DNA of 64,000 nucleotides from Streptococcus sp. Marseille-Q5986 (GCF_946902915.1 NZ_CAMPPY010000001.1:558001-622000); one strand, 5' to 3'. Numbered from the stretch's first letter, positions 26,812 to 37,805 are shown. Made by a program: numbers and translations. Notes: generated from the letters alone by a model not told the origin.

Positions 26812-26851
26812 CGTTCAGTTAGAAAATAAATTTTAAATATTAGAGGAAATC

Positions 26852-28693
26852 ATGACAAAATTAAGAGAAGATATCCGTAACATTGCGATTATCGCCCACG
26901 TTGACCACGGTAAAACAACCCTCGTTGACGAATTATTGAAACAATCTGAAACTCTTGATGCACGTACTGAATTAGCAGAGCGCGCTATGGATTCGAATGA
27001 TATCGAAAAAGAGCGTGGAATTACCATCCTTGCTAAAAATACAGCCGTTGCCTACAAGGGAACTCGTATCAATATCATGGACACACCAGGACACGCGGAC
27101 TTCGGTGGGGAAGTTGAACGTATCATGAAAATGGTTGACGGGGTTGTTTTGGTCGTAGATGCCTACGAAGGAACCATGCCACAGACTCGTTTCGTATTGA
27201 AAAAAGCCTTGGAACAAGACCTTGTCCCAATCGTGGTTGTCAACAAAATCGATAAACCATCAGCTCGTCCAGCAGAAGTAGTGGACGAAGTATTGGAACT
27301 TTTCATCGAGCTTGGTGCAGATGACGACCAGCTTGACTTCCCAGTGGTATATGCTTCAGCGATCAACGGAACTTCTTCCTTGTCAGATGATCCAGCTGAC
27401 CAAGAAGCTACTATGGCACCAATCTTTGATACGATTATCGACTACATCCCAGCTCCAGTAGACAACTCAGATGAGCCTTTGCAGTTCCAAGTGTCACTTT
27501 TGGACTACAATGACTTCGTGGGTCGTATCGGTATCGGTCGTGTCTTCCGTGGTAGTGTGAAAGTTGGAGACCAAGTTACCCTTTCTAAGCTAGATGGTAC
27601 AACGAAGAACTTCCGTGTTACAAAACTCTTCGGTTTCTTTGGTTTGGAACGTCGTGAAATCCAAGAAGCTAAAGCAGGTGACTTGATTGCCGTTTCAGGT
27701 ATGGAAGATATCTTTGTCGGTGAAACCATCACTCCGACTGATGCAGTTGAAGCTCTTCCAATCCTACACATCGATGAGCCAACTCTTCAAATGACTTTCT
27801 TGGTTAACAACTCACCATTTGCTGGTAAAGAAGGTAAATGGGTGACTTCTCGTAAGGTAGAAGAACGTTTGCGGGCAGAGTTGCAAACAGACGTTTCCCT
27901 TCGTGTTGACCCAACTGACTCACCAGATAAATGGACGGTTTCAGGACGTGGAGAATTGCACTTGTCAATCCTTATCGAAACAATGCGTCGTGAGGGATAT
28001 GAACTTCAAGTATCTCGTCCAGAAGTTATCGTAAAAGAAATCGACGGTGTTAAATGTGAACCATTTGAACGTGTTCAAATCGACACTCCAGAAGAATACC
28101 AAGGATCTGTTATCCAAAGCCTTTCTGAACGTAAGGGTGAAATGTTGGATATGATTTCAACTGGTAACGGTCAAACTCGTTTGGTTTTCCTTGTTCCAGC
28201 GCGTGGTTTGATTGGATACTCAACTGAGTTCTTGTCAATGACTCGTGGTTACGGTATCATGAACCATACCTTCGACCAATACTTGCCATTGATTCCAGGG
28301 GAAATTGGTGGTCGTCACCGTGGTGCCCTTGTTTCCATCGATGCTGGTAAGGCTACAACTTACTCAATCATGTCTATCGAAGAACGTGGTACGATCTTTG
28401 TCAACCCAGGTACTGAGGTTTATGAAGGAATGATCATTGGTGAAAACTCTCGTGAAAACGACTTGACAGTTAACATCACGAAGGCCAAACAAATGACCAA
28501 CGTCCGTTCAGCTACTAAGGACCAAACAGCGGTTATCAAGACACCTCGTATCTTGACACTTGAAGAGTCTCTTGAGTTCTTGAACGATGATGAGTACATG
28601 GAAGTAACGCCTGAGTCTATCCGTTTGCGTAAACAAATCCTTAACAAAGCAGAGCGTGAGAAAGCTAACAAGAAGAAAAAATCAGCTGAATAA
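26852..28693 (+). CDS. typA: Ribosome-associated GTPase TypA/BipA
   Basis: 613 residues, standard length. G1 [10 protein letters not shown] (14-23), G3 [12 protein letters not shown]4 NKIDK, G5 YASAING; then EF-G-like domains II, III and V and the BipA-specific C-terminal domain with a Lys-rich end. Binds 70S/50S ribosomes and aids assembly and stress translation. High-expression codon bias. DUF3165 gene follows 19 bases on, same transcript. Confidence 0.96.
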   Translation: MTKLREDIRNIAIIAHVDHGKTTLVDELLKQSETLDARTELAERAMDSNDIEKERGITILAKNTAVAYKGTRINIMDTPGHADFGGEVERIMKMVDGVVLVVDAYEGTMPQTRFVLKKALEQDLVPIVVVNKIDKPSARPAEVVDEVLELFIELGADDDQLDFPVVYASAINGTSSLSDDPADQEATMAPIFDTIIDYIPAPVDNSDEPLQFQVSLLDYNDFVGRIGIGRVFRGSVKVGDQVTLSKLDGTTKNFRVTKLFGFFGLERREIQEAKAGDLIAVSGMEDIFVGETITPTDAVEALPILHIDEPTLQMTFLVNNSPFAGKEGKWVTSRKVEERLRAELQTDVSLRVDPTDSPDKWTVSGRGELHLSILIETMRREGYELQVSRPEVIVKEIDGVKCEPFERVQIDTPEEYQGSVIQSLSERKGEMLDMISTGNGQTRLVFLVPARGLIGYSTEFLSMTRGYGIMNHTFDQYLPLIPGEIGGRHRGALVSIDAGKATTYSIMSIEERGTIFVNPGTEVYEGMIIGENSRENDLTVNITKAKQMTNVRSATKDQTAVIKTPRILTLEESLEFLNDDEYMEVTPESIRLRKQILNKAEREKANKKKKSAE

Positions 28694-28712
28694 GAGCTAG
28701 AAAGAGATAAAG

Positions 28713-28967
28713 ATGGTTTATTTAATCATAGGAATCCTCTTGTTACTACTCTATGTATTTGCGACACCAGAAAGCATTAAAGGGACAGTCAATATCGTCC
28801 TTGTCGTCTTTGCTTTCGTAGCACTTTTGATTTTGCTCATGTTGTCTATCCTGCAAATCTTTCAGCTACCGACAGAATTCTTTATCGCAATCGCCATGCT
28901 CTTCCTAGCATACTTTAGCTTGCGAGATATTACCCTCATGTCGGTTAATAAAAGTAAAAGAAGATAA
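28713..28967 (+). CDS. Small membrane protein (DUF3165)
   Basis: 84 residues, three hydrophobic helices (about 2-16, 24-48, 53-66) and a basic tail KSKRR. Conserved beside typA in streptococci; function unknown. Ribosome site AGAGATAAAG. Confidence 0.75.
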   Translation: MVYLIIGILLLLLYVFATPESIKGTVNIVLVVFAFVALLILLMLSILQIFQLPTEFFIAIAMLFLAYFSLRDITLMSVNKSKRR

Positions 28968-28992
28968 AAAGAGAGTTTTGGCTCTCTTTTTT
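28968..28992 (+). terminator. typA operon terminator
   Basis: AGAGAG-TTTTGG-CTCTCT followed by T7. Confidence 0.85.
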
Positions 28993-29019
28993 TGGTAGGA
29001 ATTTTACAAGATTTCAATT

Positions 29020-29126
29020 TATAGTGGATTGAAATAAAATGTGAACAAATCGATTAGCTGATTTCAATGAATTTCTAAAAATGAATTAGAAGCCATATTA
29101 TACTATTCTAACTTTAATCCACTACA
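29020..29126. repeat. RUP element
   Basis: About 107 bp bounded by TAGTGGATTGAAATAAAATG and TTTAATCCACTA as inverted ends, the length and termini of the pneumococcal RUP repeat, which is thought to be mobilised by IS630-Spn1. Between it and the bacteriocin promoter (29127-29312) is AT-rich DNA with a doubtful 65-codon ORF. Confidence 0.8.
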
Positions 29127-29312
29127 TTTTTGAGTTATCACCATCTCTTTTGATTGAATAATATGAATGAGAAAAACTGGAATAAAATTCTTTTCCGACA
29201 TCTATTTTATATTTGGTTAGTACTGGTTGCATATTATTTTGAAATAAAACTACTATATAATATTATTCATAGAGGTAATATAGTAAAATATCTAAAAAAT
29301 TCGATTTTTTCC

Positions 29313-29341
29313 TTGACAACAAATAATAAAAATGATATTCT
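29313..29341 (+). promoter_or_regulatory. Bacteriocin promoter
   Basis: TTGACA (29313-29318), 17 bases, TATTCT (29336-29341) with TGA extension; leader of about 85 bases before the gene. Confidence 0.75.
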
Positions 29342-29434
29342 CATCATATAAGAAATCGGTTTCAAAAAAAGAGAGAGAGATTTATTTTGTTGCATTGCTG
29401 CTCAGGGTGTGCTTTTTTTGAAAGGAAAAATAAA

Positions 29435-29734
29435 ATGAAAACGAAAAAACATAGATTACTTGCTCTAGCTCTTATTTCAAGCTTTACATTATTGGGAGCT
29501 GCATCAGCTGCTGTACAATATCCAGATGGAGGAGTATGGACGTATGGAGAAGGTTCAGGAGGTGGTTGGGCTTTTTCAAATTACTATCATGGTAAAAAAT
29601 ATCATTATTCATCCATCGTGAGCAGATGGGATGGTCATTCTGATAAAGGAGAAGCTCCTGCTGGAAAAACCTCCTACGCATGGATTTGGACTAAATGGGG
29701 AGAACAAGTAGCATTTTATTATGACTATGACTAA
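29435..29734 (+). CDS. Lactococcin 972-family bacteriocin precursor
   Basis: 99 residues from ATG 29435 (AAAGGAAA ribosome site); a longer frame to 29387 has no such site. Signal peptide to about residue 26 (GAASA|AVQY). The Cys-free mature part is rich in Gly, Trp and Tyr (YPDGGVWTYGEGSGGGWAFS ... WIWTKWGEQ), the signature of lactococcin 972. Members block septum formation by binding lipid II. It is followed by the membrane protein and ATPase pair always found with this family, and, here, by the murD-murG-divIB genes. Confidence 0.88.
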   Translation: MKTKKHRLLALALISSFTLLGAASAAVQYPDGGVWTYGEGSGGGWAFSNYYHGKKYHYSSIVSRWDGHSDKGEAPAGKTSYAWIWTKWGEQVAFYYDYD

Positions 29735-29752
29735 TATTTAGTTTTCTTATAT

Positions 29753-29791
29753 AATTCCCCTTGTAAGAAATTACAGGGGGAATTTTGTTTA
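29753..29791 (+). terminator. Hairpin between bacteriocin and its ABC genes
   Basis: 14-bp stem (AATTCCCCTTGTAA / TTACAGGGGGAATT, one G-U pair, GAAA loop) then TTTTGTTT. Likely a partial terminator giving more bacteriocin than transporter mRNA. Confidence 0.8.
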
Positions 29792-29804
29792 CAAGGAGTC
29801 TACT

Positions 29805-31826
29805 ATGAAGAAACTATTCATATTATTATCAACTTTTTTTCTCAGCTTCTTCCTTGCTTGGATTATTGTCTTACGTGCGCCACAATATTTATATGTAAGC
29901 TATGATTCCGTCTCCTTACTTCGTGTCAAAAAGGATACTCAGGAACCGACGCGTGAGGTATTTGAACAGGAATTGGAGAATTTTGTAAACTCAGAACAGA
30001 GTTTAATAGCTAGAAGAATTGTAGAGCCGAGTAAGGATGGGACGACTCGCTTTACTTATGCAACTTATGGTCAGGGAACTTTACCAAAAGAATTCCAAGA
30101 AGCTAGCCAAGAAAGTCGTGAACGTAGTGATCCGCTAAATAGTTATCTCCTTTTGTCAGGCTCCTTGACGAAAGAAAAGCTTGCCGATAAATTAGGAGAT
30201 TTGGGTTATAAAGCAATTGCTGACCGAAAGATACCGCCCTATTCTCTTGCTTTTCGAATATTACTAAATCCCCTTATTTTAATTAGTTTAGCAATATTTG
30301 GCTTATCTTTCTTTGCTTTAGTGATTATCACTCGGATTAAGGAAATGAGAGCTGCAGGTATAAAACTCTTTTCTGGTCAGACTCTCTTATCCATCATGGG
30401 GCATTCTTTATCGACTGATATCAAGTGGCTCCTTCTATCAGCCCTCCTTTCCTTCCTAGGTGGGGGAGTCGTTCTTTTTAGTCAAGGTTTGTTTTATCCT
30501 ATCTTGTTAGCCACCTATGGTTTTGGGATTAGTTTCTATCTGTTGTTTTTATTGGCGATTTCAATTTTACTAATGCTCCTTTATCTAATGAGTTTGAGTT
30601 ACAAAGCATTAGTTCCCGTTATTAAGGGGAGATTACCCCTTAAACGCCTGATGATTTTAACCCTATTGTGTCAGTTAGTAGCTGTCTTTACAGTAGGCTA
30701 CGCTGTTAAGACAGGCTTGACGTCTTACCAACGATTGAAAGAACTTGAAATTTCAAAACAAGCATGGCAGGATAGAGTAGACTATTATCAAATTTCTTTT
30801 GGCTTAGGTGATAGAGGAAAAGATACAGAAAATCAGAATAAGTGGTATGCCTTTGCCAAGGAAGCAATCGAAGAAGAACAAGCCCTTTATGTAAAGGATA
30901 ATCTGCTCCATTTTGCCAATCCACAAGGAAAAAATGAACAGGGAGAGACACTGGATACCTATAGTCCAGATGCTAATACGCTCTATGTTAGTCCCAGTTA
31001 TTTGGACAAGGAAAAGGTCGTGGTAGATGCTGAGACCAAACAGAAGTTAGCCCATCTCCAAAAAGGTGAGTTTATCCTCTTGCTCCCAGAGCATTTGCGC
31101 TCTCGAGAAGCAGAACTTAAGAAAGTTTTTGAAGAAAGATTGAGTTATTATGGAAAATCTGGTGAGGAGGCAAGTGCTCCTTTAGAGTATGAAATGAGAG
31201 CGATTGTTAGTTATCTTCCAACTGGAGAAAAGCGATTTATTTATAATAACGGTGAAAGCCCAGTATCCATCCAGTACTTAACCGATCCGATTTTAGTTGT
31301 ATTTACTCCAACATCTACAGGTGATAGTATCATTTCCAAATCTAGTTGGTCTATCAATGCTGGAAAACAACTCTTTATCAAAGGATATGAGAGTGGCCTA
31401 GAACTCTTAAAGAAAGCTGGAATTTATGAGCAAGTATCCTATCTTAAAGAAGGAAGAAGTGTTTATCTAACTCGTTATAATGAAGTTCAAACTGAAACAG
31501 CAACTTTAATCCTAGGAGCTATTGTGGGGATAGCTAGTTCCTTGTTACTCTTTTATTCTGTCAATCTTCTATATTTCGAGCAATTCCGCCGAGATATCTT
31601 GATTAAACGAATTTCAGGTTTACGATTTTTTGAAACACATGCTCAGTATATGGTTAGTCAATTTGCCAGTTTTGTATTTGGTGCTAGTCTTTTTATTTTA
31701 AGCAGTCGAGACTGGGTGATTGGCTTGCTCACTTTATTCGTCTTTCTAGCTAGTGCAGTTCTGACGCTTTACCGTCAAGCGCAGAAAGAATCTCGTGTTT
31801 CTATGACAATTATGAAAGGAAAATAG
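29805..31826 (+). CDS. Bacteriocin-associated integral membrane protein (DUF1430)
   Basis: 673 residues. One N-terminal helix (about 4-24), an extracellular stretch, then several helices at about 155-310, a large second extracellular domain (about 320-565) and C-terminal helices, an FtsX-like layout. This family accompanies lactococcin 972 genes and is thought to give immunity or export with its ATPase. The ATPase gene starts two bases after its stop. Confidence 0.85.
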   Translation: MKKLFILLSTFFLSFFLAWIIVLRAPQYLYVSYDSVSLLRVKKDTQEPTREVFEQELENFVNSEQSLIARRIVEPSKDGTTRFTYATYGQGTLPKEFQEASQESRERSDPLNSYLLLSGSLTKEKLADKLGDLGYKAIADRKIPPYSLAFRILLNPLILISLAIFGLSFFALVIITRIKEMRAAGIKLFSGQTLLSIMGHSLSTDIKWLLLSALLSFLGGGVVLFSQGLFYPILLATYGFGISFYLLFLLAISILLMLLYLMSLSYKALVPVIKGRLPLKRLMILTLLCQLVAVFTVGYAVKTGLTSYQRLKELEISKQAWQDRVDYYQISFGLGDRGKDTENQNKWYAFAKEAIEEEQALYVKDNLLHFANPQGKNEQGETLDTYSPDANTLYVSPSYLDKEKVVVDAETKQKLAHLQKGEFILLLPEHLRSREAELKKVFEERLSYYGKSGEEASAPLEYEMRAIVSYLPTGEKRFIYNNGESPVSIQYLTDPILVVFTPTSTGDSIISKSSWSINAGKQLFIKGYESGLELLKKAGIYEQVSYLKEGRSVYLTRYNEVQTETATLILGAIVGIASSLLLFYSVNLLYFEQFRRDILIKRISGLRFFETHAQYMVSQFASFVFGASLFILSSRDWVIGLLTLFVFLASAVLTLYRQAQKESRVSMTIMKGK

Positions 31827-31827
31827 G

Positions 31828-32469
31828 ATGATTGAACTAAAGAATATATCTAAAAAATTTGGAAGCCGTCAGCTATTTTCAGATACGAATCTTCATTTTG
31901 AAGGTGGGAAAATTTATGCCTTAATCGGTACAAGTGGCTGTGGTAAGACAACACTCTTGAATATGATTGGACGATTAGAGCCATATGACAAAGGACAAAT
32001 CATCTATGATGGCACTTCTCTTAAGGACATCAGGCCTTCTGTTTTCTTTAGGGATTACTTGGGATACTTATTTCAAGATTTTGGCTTAATTGAAAGCCAA
32101 ACAGTCAAAGAGAATCTCAATCTGGGTTTAGTTGGTAAAAAGTTGAAAGAAAAAGAGAAAATGTCTTTGATGAAACAAGCTCTAAACCGTGTCAACCTCT
32201 CTTATTTGGATTTAAAGCAACCTATATTTGAGTTATCAGGAGGAGAAGCACAACGTGTTGCACTAGCGAAGATAATATTAAAGGATCCGCCTTTGATTCT
32301 TGCAGATGAACCAACCGCTTCCTTAGACCCTAAAAACTCTGAGGAATTACTTTCCATCCTAGAATCTTTAAAAAATCCGAATCGAACCATTATTATTGCG
32401 ACCCACAATCCTCTGATTTGGGAGCAAGTGGACCAAGTTATTCGAGTTACCGATTTATCACATAGATGA
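31828..32469 (+). CDS. Bacteriocin ABC transporter ATP-binding protein
   Basis: 213 residues. Walker A GTSGCGKTT, Q-loop FQDFGL, signature LSGGEAQRVALA, Walker B LILADEPTASLD, H-loop IATHN. Partner of the DUF1430 membrane protein. Probably immunity or secretion of the upstream bacteriocin. Confidence 0.9.
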   Translation: MIELKNISKKFGSRQLFSDTNLHFEGGKIYALIGTSGCGKTTLLNMIGRLEPYDKGQIIYDGTSLKDIRPSVFFRDYLGYLFQDFGLIESQTVKENLNLGLVGKKLKEKEKMSLMKQALNRVNLSYLDLKQPIFELSGGEAQRVALAKIILKDPPLILADEPTASLDPKNSEELLSILESLKNPNRTIIIATHNPLIWEQVDQVIRVTDLSHR

Positions 32470-32491
32470 TATGGCAAGATTCAGTTAGAAG

Positions 32492-32523
32492 AAAGAGTCA
32501 CAAACACACTTTGTGGCTTTTTT
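32492..32523 (+). terminator. Terminator of the bacteriocin locus
   Basis: AGTCACAAA / TTTGTGGCT stem and T6. TGGTAAAAT (32537-32545) beyond it is a probable -10 for murD. Confidence 0.8.
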
Positions 32524-32572
32524 ATTTCCATAAAAATGGTAAAATAGTAAGAGTAGAAATGGAGTTCGAGAC

Positions 32573-33925
32573 ATGAAAGTAATCGATCAATTTAAAAATA
32601 AGAAAGTCCTTGTTTTAGGTTTGGCCAAGTCTGGTGAATCTGCAGCTCGTTTGTTGGATAAGCTGGGTGCCATTGTGACAGTAAATGATGGGAAGCCTTT
32701 TGAGGACAATCCAGCTGCCCAAAGTTTGTTGGAAGAAGGGATCAAGGTTATCACAGGTGGCCATCCTTTGGAACTTTTGGATGAAGAGTTTGCCCTTATG
32801 GTGAAAAATCCAGGTATTCCCTACAGCAATTCCATGATTGAAAAGGCTTTGGCCAAGGGAATTCCAGTCTTGACTGAGGTGGAATTGGCTTACTTGATTT
32901 CAGAAGCACCGATTGTTGGTATCACTGGTTCAAATGGTAAAACAACTACAACGACCATGATTGGGGAAGTTTTGACAGCTGCTGGGCAACATGGTCTCCT
33001 ATCAGGAAATATTGGCTATCCTGCCAGTCAAGTGGCTCAAACTGCGTCAGACAAGGACACGCTTGTCATGGAACTTTCTTCTTTCCAGCTGATGGGTGTT
33101 CAAGAATTCCATCCTGAGATTGCGGTTATTACCAACCTCATGCCAACTCATATCGACTACCATGGTTCTTTTGAGGCCTATGTAGCAGCTAAGTGGAATA
33201 TCCAAAATAATATGACAGCAGCTGATTTCCTTGTCTTGAACTTTAACCAAGACTTGGCAAAAGAATTGGCTAGCAAAACACAGGCTGCTGTTGTACCATT
33301 TTCAACATTGGAAAAGGTTGATGGAGCTTATCTGGAAGATGGTCAACTCTACTTCCGTGGGGAAGTGGTCATGGCAGCTAGTGAAATCGGAGTTCCAGGT
33401 AGCCACAATGTAGAAAATGCCCTTGTGACTATTGCTGTGGCCAAGCTCCGTGGTGTGGATAACCAAACCATCAAGGAAACTCTTTCAGCCTTTGGTGGTG
33501 TCAAACACCGTCTCCAGTTTGTGGATGAAATCAAGGGGGTCAAATTCTATAACGATAGCAAGTCAACCAATATCTTGGCTACTCAAAAAGCCTTATCAGG
33601 ATTTGACAACAGCAAGGTCATCTTAATTGCAGGTGGTTTGGACCGTGGGAATGAGTTTGACGAATTGGTACCAGATATCACAGGGCTCAAGAAGATGGTT
33701 ATCCTTGGTCAATCTGCTGAGCGTGTCAAACGGGCAGCGGATAAGGCTGGTGTGGCTTATGTGGATGCCACTGATATTGCAGATGCGACCCGCAAGGCCT
33801 ATGAGCTTGCGACTCAAGGAGATGTAGTCCTTCTCAGTCCTGCAAATGCTAGCTGGGATATGTATGCTAACTTTGAAGTACGTGGCGACCTCTTTATCGA
33901 CACAGTAGCGGAGTTAAAGGAATAA
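32573..33925 (+). CDS. murD: UDP-N-acetylmuramoyl-L-alanine:D-glutamate ligase
   Basis: 450 residues. Adds D-Glu to UDP-MurNAc-L-Ala in the cytoplasm. N-terminal UDP-binding Rossmann domain ([17 protein letters not shown]), ATP loop [30 protein letters not shown] and FYNDSKSTN in the C-terminal domain. Followed after one base by murG. Confidence 0.96.
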   Translation: MKVIDQFKNKKVLVLGLAKSGESAARLLDKLGAIVTVNDGKPFEDNPAAQSLLEEGIKVITGGHPLELLDEEFALMVKNPGIPYSNSMIEKALAKGIPVLTEVELAYLISEAPIVGITGSNGKTTTTTMIGEVLTAAGQHGLLSGNIGYPASQVAQTASDKDTLVMELSSFQLMGVQEFHPEIAVITNLMPTHIDYHGSFEAYVAAKWNIQNNMTAADFLVLNFNQDLAKELASKTQAAVVPFSTLEKVDGAYLEDGQLYFRGEVVMAASEIGVPGSHNVENALVTIAVAKLRGVDNQTIKETLSAFGGVKHRLQFVDEIKGVKFYNDSKSTNILATQKALSGFDNSKVILIAGGLDRGNEFDELVPDITGLKKMVILGQSAERVKRAADKAGVAYVDATDIADATRKAYELATQGDVVLLSPANASWDMYANFEVRGDLFIDTVAELKE

Positions 33926-33926
33926 T

Positions 33927-34985
33927 ATGAAAAAAATTGTCTTTACAGGTGGGGGGACGGTTGGACACGTCACCCTCAACCTTTTGTTAATGCCCAAGTT
34001 CATCGAAGATGGCTGGGAAGTTCACTACATTGGTGATAAACACGGAATCGAACACCAAGAAATCCTCAAATCAGGCTTGAATGTTACCTTCCACTCCATT
34101 GCGACTGGGAAGTTGCGCCGCTATTTCTCTTGGCAAAATATGTTGGACGTGTTTAAAGTTGGCTGGGGAATCGTCCAATCCCTCTTTATCATGTTACGAC
34201 TGCGTCCACAGGCCCTTTTTTCAAAGGGGGGCTTTGTCTCTGTGCCGCCGGTTATAGCAGCGCGAGTGTCAGGAGTGCCTGTCTTTATTCATGAATCTGA
34301 CTTGTCTATGGGCTTGGCCAATAAAATTGCCTATAAATTTGCGACGAAGATGTATTCAACCTTTGAGCAAACTTCAAGTTTGTCTAAGGTTGAGCATGTG
34401 GGAGCAGTGACCAAGGTTTCAGATCAAAAAACTCCTGAACCAGATGAATTGGTGGATATTCAAACCCACTTCAATCCTAAATTGCCAACGGTATTGTTTA
34501 TCGGTGGTTCTGCAGGAGCTCGTGTATTTAACCAATTGGTGGCAGATCATAAGCAAGAACTGACCGAACGCTACAATATTATCAATTTAACTGGAGATTC
34601 AAGCCTCAATGAGTTGAGTCAAAATCTCTTTCGTGTTGATTATGTGACGGATCTCTATCAACCTTTGATGGAGATGGCAGATGTGGTGGTGACGCGTGGT
34701 GGTGCCAATACGATTTTCGAGCTCTTAGCCATGGCGAAACTCCATCTCATTGTACCATTGGGTCGTGAAGCAAGTCGAGGAGACCAGATTGAGAATGCAG
34801 CCTACTTTGTTAAGAAAGGCTACGCGGAAGAACTTCAAGAAAGCGACTTGACCTTGAAAAGCTTGGAGGCGAAACTCAGTCACTTGCTTAGTCACAAGGA
34901 TCAGTACCAAGCTAACATGAAGGTATCAACTGAATTGAAATCTCTTGCGGATTTTTACGATCTACTAAGAAAAGACCTATCATAA
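33927..34985 (+). CDS. murG: Lipid II synthase (GlcNAc transferase) MurG
   Basis: 352 residues, GT-B fold (GT28). Transfers GlcNAc from UDP-GlcNAc to lipid I at the inner membrane face. N-terminal G-loop GGGTVGHV, second G-loop [10 protein letters not shown], and the donor-binding [14 protein letters not shown]. Makes lipid II, the presumed target of the bacteriocin encoded just upstream. Confidence 0.96.
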   Translation: MKKIVFTGGGTVGHVTLNLLLMPKFIEDGWEVHYIGDKHGIEHQEILKSGLNVTFHSIATGKLRRYFSWQNMLDVFKVGWGIVQSLFIMLRLRPQALFSKGGFVSVPPVIAARVSGVPVFIHESDLSMGLANKIAYKFATKMYSTFEQTSSLSKVEHVGAVTKVSDQKTPEPDELVDIQTHFNPKLPTVLFIGGSAGARVFNQLVADHKQELTERYNIINLTGDSSLNELSQNLFRVDYVTDLYQPLMEMADVVVTRGGANTIFELLAMAKLHLIVPLGREASRGDQIENAAYFVKKGYAEELQESDLTLKSLEAKLSHLLSHKDQYQANMKVSTELKSLADFYDLLRKDLS

Positions 34986-34994
34986 GGAATATCA

Positions 34995-36149
34995 ATGTCA
35001 AAGGATAAGAACAAAGAATCAAACCAGAAGCAAGAATTGTCTGAATGGCAGAAACGAAACCAGGAATACCTGAAAAAAAAGGCTGAGGAAGAAGCTGCCC
35101 TAGCTGAGGAGAAGGAAAAGGAAAAACAAGCTCGAATGGGGAACAACTCTAAGTCGTTAGAGGAAAGTAAGAAGTTATCAAGTGATTCCGATCAGAACGA
35201 AACTGTTCCAGACGAAGAATCATTCGAAAAAGAAGAAAAATCTCAAAAGGATGACCGGAAAGTCAAAGAAGAAAAAGAGAAGAAGAAAAAAGAAAAACCA
35301 GAGAAACCTGCCAAGCCTAAAATTACACCTGTTCATATTTGGCGAGCTGTGAGCATCTTAGTACCCAGTGTCCTGGTCCTCCTTCTTTCAGTCTATCTGT
35401 TGACTCCGCTGTCGACCATCAAAAATATCGAGGTTAAGGGGAATAGTAACACCCAGGCGGATGACATCAAACAGGCTTCTGGAATTCAAGATAGTGACTA
35501 TACCTTAGCCCTATTGTTGGATAAGGAAACATACGCTGAGCGAATCAAGTCCAACCATTGGATAGAATCAGCGAAGATTGACTATCAATTTCCGACTAAC
35601 TTTACGATTGAGGTTAAGGAGTTTGATATTGTCGGCTATTATGTGTCTGGTGAAGAATATTATCCAATTCTTTCTAGCGGTAGGGGTGAGTCAACTCCTG
35701 TAAATCGCTTAAACTTGCCCGAGACTTATCTGACAGTTACCTTTAATGACGAGCAACAGGTGAAAGAACTGATCACAGGATTGTCTACCATCAGTGAGGA
35801 TATCAAGAGTCAAATCCAGAAAATCGAATTAACGCCAAGCAAGGCAACAGCAGATCTTTTAAAAATTACTATGCTGGACACAGATGAGATTTTGGTTCCC
35901 TTGTCAGAATTGAGCAAGAAATTGCCTTATTACAGCAAGATCAAACCACAATTGACCGAACCGAGTGTAGTCGATATGGAGGCTGGGGCATACAGCTATA
36001 CCATAGCGGATAAGCTGATAGAAGAAGCAGAAGAAAAAGCCAAGCAAGAGGCCAAGGAAGCTGAGAAGAAAAAACAGGAAGAAGAAAAGAAAAAACAAGA
36101 AGAACAGGGAAGTCAAAGCCAAACGAGCCAGCAATCACAGAGTCGTTAG
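34995..36149 (+). CDS. divIB: Cell-division protein DivIB/FtsQ
   Basis: 384 residues. A long Lys/Glu-rich cytoplasmic tail (1-112), one membrane helix (about 115-137, WRAVSILVPSVLVLLLSVYLL), POTRA domain (IKNIEVKGNSNTQADDI), beta domain, and a Glu/Lys/Gln-rich C-terminal tail. Divisome scaffold with FtsL and DivIC. Ends the murD-murG-divIB cluster. Confidence 0.93.
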   Translation: MSKDKNKESNQKQELSEWQKRNQEYLKKKAEEEAALAEEKEKEKQARMGNNSKSLEESKKLSSDSDQNETVPDEESFEKEEKSQKDDRKVKEEKEKKKKEKPEKPAKPKITPVHIWRAVSILVPSVLVLLLSVYLLTPLSTIKNIEVKGNSNTQADDIKQASGIQDSDYTLALLLDKETYAERIKSNHWIESAKIDYQFPTNFTIEVKEFDIVGYYVSGEEYYPILSSGRGESTPVNRLNLPETYLTVTFNDEQQVKELITGLSTISEDIKSQIQKIELTPSKATADLLKITMLDTDEILVPLSELSKKLPYYSKIKPQLTEPSVVDMEAGAYSYTIADKLIEEAEEKAKQEAKEAEKKKQEEEKKKQEEQGSQSQTSQQSQSR

Positions 36150-36204
36150 ACTAACTTTTCCTCTTGATTTTGAATGGTATAGAAGTCCAGTTTCGAGTTT
36201 TTGC

Positions 36205-36346
36205 TTGACAAGTTCTACTATAAATAATAGAATAATAGAAAACCTTTAAAGCAGTCCAGAGAGGCAGCTAAGGTTAGACGGTGAAAGGGTGGAGACTACC
36301 CATTTTTCGTGGAACCTTGCTGTTGGCAGGTTCCTTTTTTCGTGGT
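36205..36346 (+). promoter_or_regulatory. pyr promoter and PyrR attenuator
   Basis: TTGACA (36205-36210), 17 bases, TAGAAT (36228-36233). The leader starts with the PyrR-binding hairpin: AACCTT (36241-36246) pairs with AAGGTT (36270-36275) around the loop AGTCCAGAGAGGC (36253-36265). A terminator follows (GGAACCT / AGGTTCC, 36311-36334, plus T6). UMP-bound PyrR stabilises the first hairpin and so allows termination ahead of pyrF. Confidence 0.9.
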
Positions 36347-36394
36347 TTGTTTTTGACCATCCTCTCTTGCTCGCAAAGGTAAAAGGAGAAAAGT

Positions 36395-37090
36395 ATGCGT
36401 GAACATCGTCCAGTTATTGCTCTTGATTTTCCTAGTTTTGAGGCGGTCAAGGAATTTTTATCTCTTTTCCCAGCAGAAGAAAGTCTTTATCTAAAAGTGG
36501 GGATGGAGCTTTATTATGCGGAAGGGCCGGAAGTTGTCCGTTATTTGAAGTCATTGGGGCATAGTGTCTTTCTGGACCTCAAGCTACATGACATTCCCAA
36601 TACAGTCAAATCTGCCATGAAGGTCTTGTCTCGGCTTGGTGTGGACATGACCAATGTTCATGCTGCTGGTGGTGTGGAGATGATGAAGGCTGCGCGTGAA
36701 GGTCTGGGGACACAAGCCAAATTGATCGCTGTGACCCAGCTTACATCGACGTCGGAAAGCCAGATGCAAGATTTTCAAAATATCCAAACCAGCCTGCAAG
36801 AGTCTGTGATTCACTATGCCAAGAAGACAGCTGAAGCGGGCTTGGATGGTGTCGTTTGCTCGGCTCAGGAAGTACAACTCATCAAGCAGACCACCAATCC
36901 AGATTTTATCTGTCTGACACCAGGAATTCGTCTGGCGGGAGCTGCGGTAGGAGACCAAAAACGTGTCATGACACCTGCTGACGCTTATCAAATCGGTAGT
37001 GACTATATCGTAGTAGGACGTCCCATTACCCAAGCTGAGGATCCTGTTGCAGCTTATCATGCTATTAAGGATGAATGGAACCAAGACTGA
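36395..37090 (+). CDS. pyrF: Orotidine-5'-phosphate decarboxylase
   Basis: 231 residues. Last step of UMP synthesis. ALDF at the start of the barrel, catalytic [10 protein letters not shown] (Lys-Asp-Lys-Asp array) and phosphate site IVVGRPIT. Ribosome site AAAGGAGAAAAGT. First gene of the PyrR-controlled pair. Confidence 0.96.
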   Translation: MREHRPVIALDFPSFEAVKEFLSLFPAEESLYLKVGMELYYAEGPEVVRYLKSLGHSVFLDLKLHDIPNTVKSAMKVLSRLGVDMTNVHAAGGVEMMKAAREGLGTQAKLIAVTQLTSTSESQMQDFQNIQTSLQESVIHYAKKTAEAGLDGVVCSAQEVQLIKQTTNPDFICLTPGIRLAGAAVGDQKRVMTPADAYQIGSDYIVVGRPITQAEDPVAAYHAIKDEWNQD

Positions 37091-37129
37091 AATTAAAGAA
37101 ATAGATTATAAAAATAAAAGGAGAATACT

Positions 37130-37762
37130 ATGACACTTGCTAAAGATATCGCTAGCCACCTCTTGAAAATCCAAGCCGTTTACCTCAAACCAGAGGAACC
37201 TTTCACTTGGGCATCTGGTATCAAATCGCCGATTTATACTGACAACCGTGTGACGCTTGCCTATCCAGAGACTCGTACCCTAATTGAAAATGGTTTTGTG
37301 GAAGCTATTAAAGCAGAATTTCCAGAAGTAGAAGTGATTGCAGGAGCTGCAACAGCAGGGATTCCTCACGGAGCTATTATCGCTGACAAGATGAACTTGC
37401 CATTTGCTTATATCCGCAGCAAACCAAAAGACCACGGAGCAGGCAACCAAATCGAAGGTCGTGTAGCTCAGGGGCAAAAGATGGTTGTTGTTGAAGACCT
37501 CATTTCAACGGGTGGTTCAGTTCTTGAAGCCGTAGCAGCCGCTAAACGCGAAGGAGCAGATGTGCTTGGAGTTGTAGCGATTTTCAGTTATCAATTGCCA
37601 AAAGCTGATAAGAATTTTGCGGATGCTGATGTGAAATTGGTGACACTTTCAAATTACAGCGAACTCATCCACCTAGCCCAAGAAGAAGGTTACATCACAC
37701 CAGAAGGACTCGCTCTCCTAAAACGCTTTAAAGAAGATCAAGAAAATTGGCTGGAAGGCTAA
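37130..37762 (+). CDS. pyrE: Orotate phosphoribosyltransferase
   Basis: 210 residues. Makes OMP from orotate and PRPP, the step before PyrF. PRPP-binding motif [16 protein letters not shown]; flexible loop [13 protein letters not shown]. 39 bases after pyrF with its own AAAGGAG. Confidence 0.96.
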   Translation: MTLAKDIASHLLKIQAVYLKPEEPFTWASGIKSPIYTDNRVTLAYPETRTLIENGFVEAIKAEFPEVEVIAGAATAGIPHGAIIADKMNLPFAYIRSKPKDHGAGNQIEGRVAQGQKMVVVEDLISTGGSVLEAVAAAKREGADVLGVVAIFSYQLPKADKNFADADVKLVTLSNYSELIHLAQEEGYITPEGLALLKRFKEDQENWLEG

Positions 37763-37777
37763 GTTAGTAAGATAAAG

Positions 37778-37805
37778 AGAGACGAGGGTGCCGAGTCTCT
37801 TTTTA
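37778..37805 (+). terminator. pyrFE terminator
   Basis: AGAGAC..GG / CC..GTCTCT stem and TTTTTAT. Confidence 0.8.

Noticed and set aside
29154..29351. 65-codon hydrophobic ORF between the RUP and the bacteriocin gene
   Set aside because: No ribosome site, AT-rich composition typical of spacer DNA, and it runs through the bacteriocin promoter.
36584..37084. 166-codon ORF antisense to pyrF
   Set aside because: Entirely inside pyrF on the opposite strand; no ribosome site or recognisable domain.
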